From assembly GCF_003892345.1 (NCBI RefSeq), contig NZ_RRUE01000001.1, positions 961,008-1,025,007 of the forward strand: a DNA stretch of 64,000 nt, read 5' to 3'. The position numbers and the translations under genes were made by a program. This document shows, piece by piece, positions 58,508 to 64,000 of this stretch; the stretch's first letter is position 1, and the number at the start of each line of letters is the position of its first letter. This stretch comes from Lautropia dentalis (GTDB lineage Bacteria; Pseudomonadota; Gammaproteobacteria; Burkholderiales; Burkholderiaceae_E). Below the pieces are notes generated by a model. That model saw only the letters and a program-made list of their open reading frames with translations, was not told the DNA's origin and did no database searches.

Positions 58508-61255
58508 ATGTCAGAAGCACAAAACAGCACACCCAACCGCGTCGAGTCTGCCGACGCCGATCCGGTCGAGACCCGCGAGTGGCTCGACGCCCTGGAGTCC
58601 GTCATCCAGCGCGAAGGCCCCGAGCGCGCACATTACCTGCTGGAGCAGCTGCTCGACGAGGCACGGCGCAAGGTGGGCGACATGCCCTTCTCGGCTACCA
58701 CGGCCTATGTGAACACCATTCCACCGGCACTCGAAGTGCCGTCGCCAGGCAACCACGAGCTGGAGCAGCGCATCCGCAGCTTCATCCGCTGGAACGCCAT
58801 GGCCATGGTCGTCAAGGCCAACAAGCATGACACCCCCGATGGCGGCAGCCTCGGCGGTCACATCGCCTCGTTCGCCTCGCTGGCCACCATGATCGGCACC
58901 GGCATGAACCACTTCTGGCATGCCCCGCACGAAGGCCACGGCGGCGACCTGATCTACTTCCAGGGTCACTCCTCGCCCGGCATCTACAGCCGCGCCTTCC
59001 TCGAAGGCCGCCTGTCCGAAGAGCAGCTCAACAACTTCCGCCAGGAAGTCGACGGCAAGGGCCTGTCGTCCTATCCGCACCCCAAGCTGATGCCGGACTT
59101 CTGGCAGTTTCCCACCGTGTCGATGGGTCTGGGGCCACTCATGGCCATCTACCAGGCACGCTTCCTGAAGTACCTGCACGCCCGGGGCCTGGCCGACACC
59201 TCCAATCGCAAGGTCTGGGTCTTCTGTGGCGACGGCGAGATGGACGAGCCCGAGTCGCTGGGTGCCATCGGTCTGGCTGCCCGCGAAAAGCTCGATAACC
59301 TCATCTTCGTCATCAACTGCAACCTGCAGCGTCTGGATGGCCCGGTGCGCGGCAACGGCAAGATCATCCAGGAACTGGAAGGTGACTTCCGCGGCAGTGG
59401 CTGGAACGTCATCAAGCTCATCTGGGGCTCGTACTGGGATCCGCTGCTCGCGCGCGACACCGACGGCACCCTGCGCCGCATCATGATGGAGACCGTCGAC
59501 GGCGAATACCAGGCCTGCAAGGCCAACGACGGTGCCTACGTGCGCAAGCACTTCTTCGGCAAGCACCCCAAGCTGCTCGAAATGGTCTCGCGCATGACCG
59601 ACGAGGACATTTGGCGCCTGAACCGTGGCGGCCACGATCCGCACAAGGTCTACGCTGCCTTCCACTCCGCCGTGCACAACAGCGGTGGCCGTCCGACCGT
59701 CATCCTGGCCAAGACCGTCAAGGGCTATGGCATGGGCCGTGCCGGCGAGGGCAAGAACCCCACCCACCAGCTCAAGAAGCTGGACATGGACAGCGTGCGC
59801 GGCATGCGTGACCGCTTCAAGATTCCCATCCCGGACGACCAGATCGAGAACATCCCGTTCTACCGCCCGGCCGAAGACACCCCCGAGATGCAGTACCTGC
59901 TCGAGCGCCGCAAGGCCCTGGGTGGCTTCCTGCCGCACCGCCGCCGCGAGGCCGACGAGCAGCTGGCCATCCCGCCGCTGTCCACCTTCCAGGCCGTGCT
60001 GGATCCGACCGTCGAAGGGCGCGAGATTTCCACCACGCAGGCCTTCGTGCGCTTCCTCACGCTGCTGCTGCGTGACAAGACCCTCGGCCCCCGTGTCGTG
60101 CCGATCGTGCCCGACGAGGCCCGTACCTTCGGCATGGAAGGCATGTTCCGCCAGCTGGGTATCTACGCCCACGAAGGCCAGAAGTACGTCCCGGTCGACA
60201 AGGACCAGGTCATGTACTACAAGGAAGACGCTAGTGGCCAGATCCTGCAGGAAGGGATCAACGAGGCCGGTGCCTTCTGCTCCTGGATCGCGGCGGCCAC
60301 GTCGTATTCCACCAGCAACGTCATCATGCTGCCGTTCTTCGCGTACTACTCGATGTTCGGCTTCCAGCGTGTGGGCGACCTGGCCTGGGCCGCCGGCGAC
60401 ATGCAGGCCCGCGGCTTCCTGCTGGGTGGTACCGCCGGCCGGACCACGCTCAATGGTGAGGGTCTGCAGCACGAGGACGGCCACAGCCACATCATGTCGC
60501 TGACCATCCCGAACTGCGTCTCGTACGACCCGAGCTTTGCGCACGAGGTGGGCGTCATCCTGCACCACGGCCTGGTCCGCATGGTCGAGCGTCAGGAGAA
60601 CGTCTACTACTACATCACCGTGATGAACGAGAACTACGCGCATCCCGGTCTGAAGACAGGTGACGAAGAGGGCATCATCCGCGGCATGTACCTGCTGCAG
60701 GAAGGCGTGCCCGGTGCCGACGGCAAGCCCGCCAAGGCCGATCCGAAGGCACCGCGCGTGCAGCTGATGGGCTCGGGCGTCATCCTGCGCGAGGTACTGG
60801 AGGCCGCCCGCCTGCTGAAGGAAGACTGGGGCATCGAGTCAGACACCTGGAGCACCACCAGCTTCACCGAGCTGCGTCGCGACGGCATGGCCGCCGAGCG
60901 CTGGAACCTGCTGCATCCCACCGCGAAGGCCCACGTGCCGTACGTGACCGAGATGCTCAACAGGCGTCCGGCCGGTCCGGTCATCGCCTCCACCGACTAC
61001 ATGAAGCTGTTTGCCGACCAGATCCGTCCGTACATCCCGGCCGGTCGCCGCTATGCGGTGCTGGGCACCGACGGTTTCGGCCGTTCCGACTTCCGCTACA
61101 AGCTGCGCGAGCATTTCGAGATCAACCGTCACTTCGTCGTGCTGGCTGCCCTGCATGCCCTGGCCGAAGACGGCACCATCCCCGCCACGAAGGTGGCCGA
61201 GGCGATCAGGAAGTACGGCATCAACCCGGACAAGATCGACCCGGTACTGGCCTGA
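58508..61255 (+). CDS. aceE: pyruvate dehydrogenase E1 component
   Basis: Homodimeric-type E1 (915 residues) that decarboxylates pyruvate with thiamine diphosphate and acetylates the lipoyl group of E2. The thiamine-binding motif starts at GDGEMDEPES (about 240) and ends with NCNLQ (about 268). Other family blocks include the N-terminal ETREWLDALESVI and HGGDLIYFQGHSSPG. The start at 58508 has GGAGA about 9 nt upstream; an in-frame extension to 58451 would run through the promoter. First gene of the aceE-aceF-lpd operon, with 33 nt to aceF. Confidence 0.98.
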   Translation: MSEAQNSTPNRVESADADPVETREWLDALESVIQREGPERAHYLLEQLLDEARRKVGDMPFSATTAYVNTIPPALEVPSPGNHELEQRIRSFIRWNAMAMVVKANKHDTPDGGSLGGHIASFASLATMIGTGMNHFWHAPHEGHGGDLIYFQGHSSPGIYSRAFLEGRLSEEQLNNFRQEVDGKGLSSYPHPKLMPDFWQFPTVSMGLGPLMAIYQARFLKYLHARGLADTSNRKVWVFCGDGEMDEPESLGAIGLAAREKLDNLIFVINCNLQRLDGPVRGNGKIIQELEGDFRGSGWNVIKLIWGSYWDPLLARDTDGTLRRIMMETVDGEYQACKANDGAYVRKHFFGKHPKLLEMVSRMTDEDIWRLNRGGHDPHKVYAAFHSAVHNSGGRPTVILAKTVKGYGMGRAGEGKNPTHQLKKLDMDSVRGMRDRFKIPIPDDQIENIPFYRPAEDTPEMQYLLERRKALGGFLPHRRREADEQLAIPPLSTFQAVLDPTVEGREISTTQAFVRFLTLLLRDKTLGPRVVPIVPDEARTFGMEGMFRQLGIYAHEGQKYVPVDKDQVMYYKEDASGQILQEGINEAGAFCSWIAAATSYSTSNVIMLPFFAYYSMFGFQRVGDLAWAAGDMQARGFLLGGTAGRTTLNGEGLQHEDGHSHIMSLTIPNCVSYDPSFAHEVGVILHHGLVRMVERQENVYYYITVMNENYAHPGLKTGDEEGIIRGMYLLQEGVPGADGKPAKADPKAPRVQLMGSGVILREVLEAARLLKEDWGIESDTWSTTSFTELRRDGMAAERWNLLHPTAKAHVPYVTEMLNRRPAGPVIASTDYMKLFADQIRPYIPAGRRYAVLGTDGFGRSDFRYKLREHFEINRHFVVLAALHALAEDGTIPATKVAEAIRKYGINPDKIDPVLA

Positions 61256-61288
61256 CCCACGAACACAGATCGAGAGGTATCCGCTGAC

Positions 61289-62650
61289 ATGAGCGTGATT
61301 GATATTGTTGTCCCCGATATCGGTGATTTCTCGGACGTCGAGGTCATCGAGATCCTGGTGAAAGAGGGCGACGAGGTTGCTGCCGAACAGAGTCTCGTCA
61401 CGGTCGAGTCCGACAAGGCATCCATGGAGATTCCCAGCGCGGCCGCCGGCCGCATCACGTCGCTGACGGTCAAGCTGGGCGACAAGGTGTCGAAGGGTTC
61501 GGTGCTGGGCAAGATGGAAGCAGGGGGTGCTGCGGCACCCGCCAGTGCACCGGCTGCCCAGCCTGCCGCTGCGGCGCCTGCAAAGGCCGACGCGCCTGCT
61601 GCCCAGCCGGCCCAGGCTGCATCGCAGCCCGCTGCCTCCGCTGCCCCGGCTGCCGGTTCGCCGCGTACCCCCGCGGTCCCGGCCGAGCTGGCCGATGGCG
61701 CCGTGCGTGCGCTGCCGCACGCCTCGCCGTCGGTGCGCCTGCTGGCCCGCGAGCTGGGGGTGGACCTCGGTGCCGTCAGGGGCTCCGGTCCGAAGGAGCG
61801 CATCACGGCCGATGACGTGAAGGGCTTCGTCAAGAACCTGCTGGCCGGTGGTGCTGGCCAGGCACCGGCCGGTGCGGCCGCAGCCGGTGGCGCCAATGGG
61901 GCCGCGCTGGGCCTGCTGCCGTGGCCGAAGGTCGATTTCGAGAAATTCGGCCCGGTCGAGAAAAAACCGCTGTCGCGCATCAAGAAGATTTCCGGGGCCA
62001 ACCTGCACCGGAACTGGGTGATGATTCCGCACGTCACCAACCACGAAGATGCCGACATCACCGATCTGGAAGCCTTCCGCGTCCAGCTCAACGCCGAAAA
62101 TGCCAAGGCCAAATCGCCGGTCAAGCTGACCATGCTGGCCTTCCTGGTCAAGGCGTCGGTGGCGGCACTCAGGAAGTTCCCCGAGTTCAACGCTTCGCTC
62201 GACGGCGAGACGCTGGTCTTCAAGAACTACTATCACATCGGTTTTGCCGCCGACACACCCAACGGCCTGGTCGTTCCGGTCATCAAGGATGCCGACCAGA
62301 AAGGTGTGTTCGACATCGCCCGCGAAATGGGCGAGCTGGCCGCCAAGGCGCGCGAGGGCAAGCTGGGTCCGGCCGACATGCAGGGTGGCACCTTCTCCAT
62401 TTCCAGCCTGGGCGGCATCGGGGGCACGTATTTCACCCCCATCATCAATGCCCCCGAGGTGGCCATCCTGGGCGTGTGCCGCTCGGCCAGACGTCCGGTC
62501 TGGAACGATGCGAAGGGCCAGTTCGAGCCGCGCCTGATCCTGCCGCTGTCGCTGTCGTGGGATCACCGCGTCATCGACGGGGCCGCCGCTGCCCGCTTCG
62601 CGGCCTATCTGGCCCAGGTGCTGGCCGACTTCCGGCGCGTGATGCTCTGA
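61289..62650 (+). CDS. aceF: dihydrolipoyllysine acetyltransferase (PDH E2)
   Basis: Core of the pyruvate dehydrogenase complex; transfers acetyl from lipoate to CoA. One lipoyl domain with lipoyl Lys43 in [10 protein letters not shown], an Ala/Pro linker, the peripheral subunit-binding domain ([15 protein letters not shown]) and a catalytic domain ending in the active-site HRVIDG (near 426-431). E. coli AceF has three lipoyl domains; here there is one, with another on E3. GAGAGG lies about 12 nt before the ATG. Confidence 0.97.
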   Translation: MSVIDIVVPDIGDFSDVEVIEILVKEGDEVAAEQSLVTVESDKASMEIPSAAAGRITSLTVKLGDKVSKGSVLGKMEAGGAAAPASAPAAQPAAAAPAKADAPAAQPAQAASQPAASAAPAAGSPRTPAVPAELADGAVRALPHASPSVRLLARELGVDLGAVRGSGPKERITADDVKGFVKNLLAGGAGQAPAGAAAAGGANGAALGLLPWPKVDFEKFGPVEKKPLSRIKKISGANLHRNWVMIPHVTNHEDADITDLEAFRVQLNAENAKAKSPVKLTMLAFLVKASVAALRKFPEFNASLDGETLVFKNYYHIGFAADTPNGLVVPVIKDADQKGVFDIAREMGELAAKAREGKLGPADMQGGTFSISSLGGIGGTYFTPIINAPEVAILGVCRSARRPVWNDAKGQFEPRLILPLSLSWDHRVIDGAAAARFAAYLAQVLADFRRVML

Positions 62651-62663
62651 GCGAGGAATACCC

Positions 62664-64000
62664 ATGGCAACATCCATTCTGAAGGTTCCCGACATCGGCG
62701 ATTTCCACGATGTCGAAATCATCGAGGTGCTGGTCAAGCCCGGTGATACGGTCGCCGTCGAACAGAGCCTGATCACGGTCGAATCCGACAAGGCGTCGAT
62801 GGAGATTCCCGCCACCGCTGCGGGCACCATCGTCGAGATGAAGGTCAAGCTGGGCGACAAGGTGTCGCAGGGCTCCGACATCGCCGTCATCGAGGCGGCG
62901 GGCGAGGGCGCTGCGGCAGCCCCGGCTGCGGCGGGAGCATCCTCTGGTGCCGCTGCCGGCACATCGGCGGCTGGTGCTGCTGGCGCGGGAAGTGCGGCGC
63001 CTGCATCGGCGGGTTCCGGGGCCGCCGCGGCGGGCGCTTCGCCGGCAGCGGCAGCAACCGCAGCTGGTGCGGCATCCGGCGCAACGGCTGCCGCGTCGGC
63101 GCCCGCCGCCCGCCCCGGTCCGCAGCCGGCCCCGGCCACCGACCGCAAGGCCGACATCGAGTGCGACATGCTGGTCATCGGCGGTGGTCCCGGCGGCTAC
63201 TCCGCTGCCTTCCGGGCTGCCGACCTGGGCATGAAGGTGGTCATCGTCGAACGCTATGCCACGTTGGGCGGTGTCTGCCTGAACGTGGGCTGCATCCCGT
63301 CCAAGGCGCTGCTGCACACCGTGGCCGTCATGGAAGAGGCCAAGGCCTTTGCCGCCCACGGCATCCGGTTCGGCGCGCCCGAGGTCGATCTGGATGCGCT
63401 GCGTGCCTACAAGGACAAGGTCGTGGCCCGCATGACCGGCGGTCTGGGTGGCATGGCCAAGGGGCGCAAGGTCACCATCGTGCGTGGCTATGCGAAGTTC
63501 CTCGATCCGCACCACGTGGTGGTCGATCTCACCGAGGGTACCGGCCAGCAGACCACCGGCAACGAGCAGGTGGTGCGCTTCAGCCAGGCTATCATCGCTG
63601 CCGGCAGCGAGCCGGTGCAGCTGCCCTTCCTGCCGAAGGACGAGCGCATCGTCGATTCCACCGGTGCGCTGGCGCTGAAGTTCGTCCCCAAACGCATGCT
63701 GGTCATCGGTGGCGGCATCATCGGGCTGGAAATGGCCACGGTGTATGCGTCGCTGGGCGCCCAGGTGGACGTGGTGGAAATGCTCGACGGTGTCATGGCC
63801 GGTGCCGACCGTGATCTGGTCAAGGTCTGGCAGAAGCACAACGAGAAACGCCTCGGCAGGCTGATGGTCAAGACGAAGACCACGGCGGCCGAAGCCACAC
63901 CCGAGGGCATCCGGGTCAGCTTCGAGGGCGAACATGCCCCGGCCGAACCGCAGGTCTACGATCTGGTGCTGTCGGCGGTGGGGCGTACGCCCAACGGCAA
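62664..64000 (+). CDS. lpdA: dihydrolipoyl dehydrogenase with N-terminal lipoyl domain (3' partial)
   Basis: E3 of the complex, reoxidising dihydrolipoate with NAD. The first 80 residues form a lipoyl domain (Lys43 in [10 protein letters not shown]) nearly matching that of aceF; an Ala/Gly/Ser linker of about 70 residues leads to the flavoprotein, with the FAD motif [12 protein letters not shown], the redox disulfide [13 protein letters not shown] and the NAD motif [12 protein letters not shown]. The reading frame runs off the window end after [13 protein letters not shown] precedes the ATG by about 7 nt. Lipoyl-fused E3 proteins are typical of betaproteobacteria and Neisseria. Confidence 0.97.
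   Translation, partial: MATSILKVPDIGDFHDVEIIEVLVKPGDTVAVEQSLITVESDKASMEIPATAAGTIVEMKVKLGDKVSQGSDIAVIEAAGEGAAAAPAAAGASSGAAAGTSAAGAAGAGSAAPASAGSGAAAAGASPAAAATAAGAASGATAAASAPAARPGPQPAPATDRKADIECDMLVIGGGPGGYSAAFRAADLGMKVVIVERYATLGGVCLNVGCIPSKALLHTVAVMEEAKAFAAHGIRFGAPEVDLDALRAYKDKVVARMTGGLGGMAKGRKVTIVRGYAKFLDPHHVVVDLTEGTGQQTTGNEQVVRFSQAIIAAGSEPVQLPFLPKDERIVDSTGALALKFVPKRMLVIGGGIIGLEMATVYASLGAQVDVVEMLDGVMAGADRDLVKVWQKHNEKRLGRLMVKTKTTAAEATPEGIRVSFEGEHAPAEPQVYDLVLSAVGRTPNG

Overview
The window is GC-rich, densely coded DNA, most consistent with a betaproteobacterium of the order Burkholderiales. The reasons are a canonical MutS, a BamC of the beta/gamma type, a homodimeric-type pyruvate dehydrogenase operon (aceE-aceF-lpd, with a lipoyl domain also fused to E3) next to a PAS histidine kinase and a FixJ-like regulator, and tRNA genes that encode their own CCA. 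A Lautropia-like genus is only a guess. Many core enzymes carry long Pro/Ala/Thr/Gly-rich inserts, some encoded by perfect in-frame tandem repeats, and this is the clearest stylistic signature of the genome.

Layout: 1-3.5 kb holds a partial methyltransferase, dapA-bamC (overlapping by one base) and a small repeat-rich lipoprotein. 3.8-8.7 kb holds mutS, a coupled Tat-exported phosphoesterase, and tag. 8.7-10.8 kb holds an AbiE-type toxin-antitoxin pair with an operator palindrome, and a zinc-free L36 gene. 10.8-17.8 kb holds a DHA2 efflux pump with speG, a tannase-family esterase, metY and a small EamA protein. 17.8-20.6 kb is an orphan RHS/YD-repeat protein without a toxin tip. 20.9-27.1 kb is a biotin ECF transporter (bioM, bioN, tRNA-Leu, bioY) followed on the same strand by an AMP-forming acyl ligase and a thiolase, resembling Bacillus yhfU-yhfT-yhfS.

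27.2-46 kb is the main accessory feature: a hybrid PKS/NRPS locus on the minus strand. It reads A-T-KS-AT, then ACP-aminotransferase, then C-A-T-C-T, then a small unknown protein, with an Sfp-type phosphopantetheinyl transferase further downstream. The domain order predicts an amino acid extended by one malonate, beta-transaminated, and joined to a residue that the A-domain code suggests is glycine. No thioesterase is visible. The product is unknown to me.

46-50.7 kb holds an SGNH hydrolase, an AstE/aspartoacylase-like enzyme, a lipoprotein and a DapA-fold protein that lacks the Schiff-base lysine. 51.2-53.5 kb has two near-identical tRNA-Arg(ACG) genes with a complete group II intron inserted just behind the terminator of the first. 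54-64 kb holds the two-component system, five 36-bp repeats, and the pyruvate dehydrogenase operon, cut by the window end inside lpd.

A dispersed motif close to GCGTGTCATGGACTCAT occurs about nine times at gene borders, once as a perfect palindrome and once as the ends of a 196-bp element. It looks like an uncatalogued REP- or MITE-like family.
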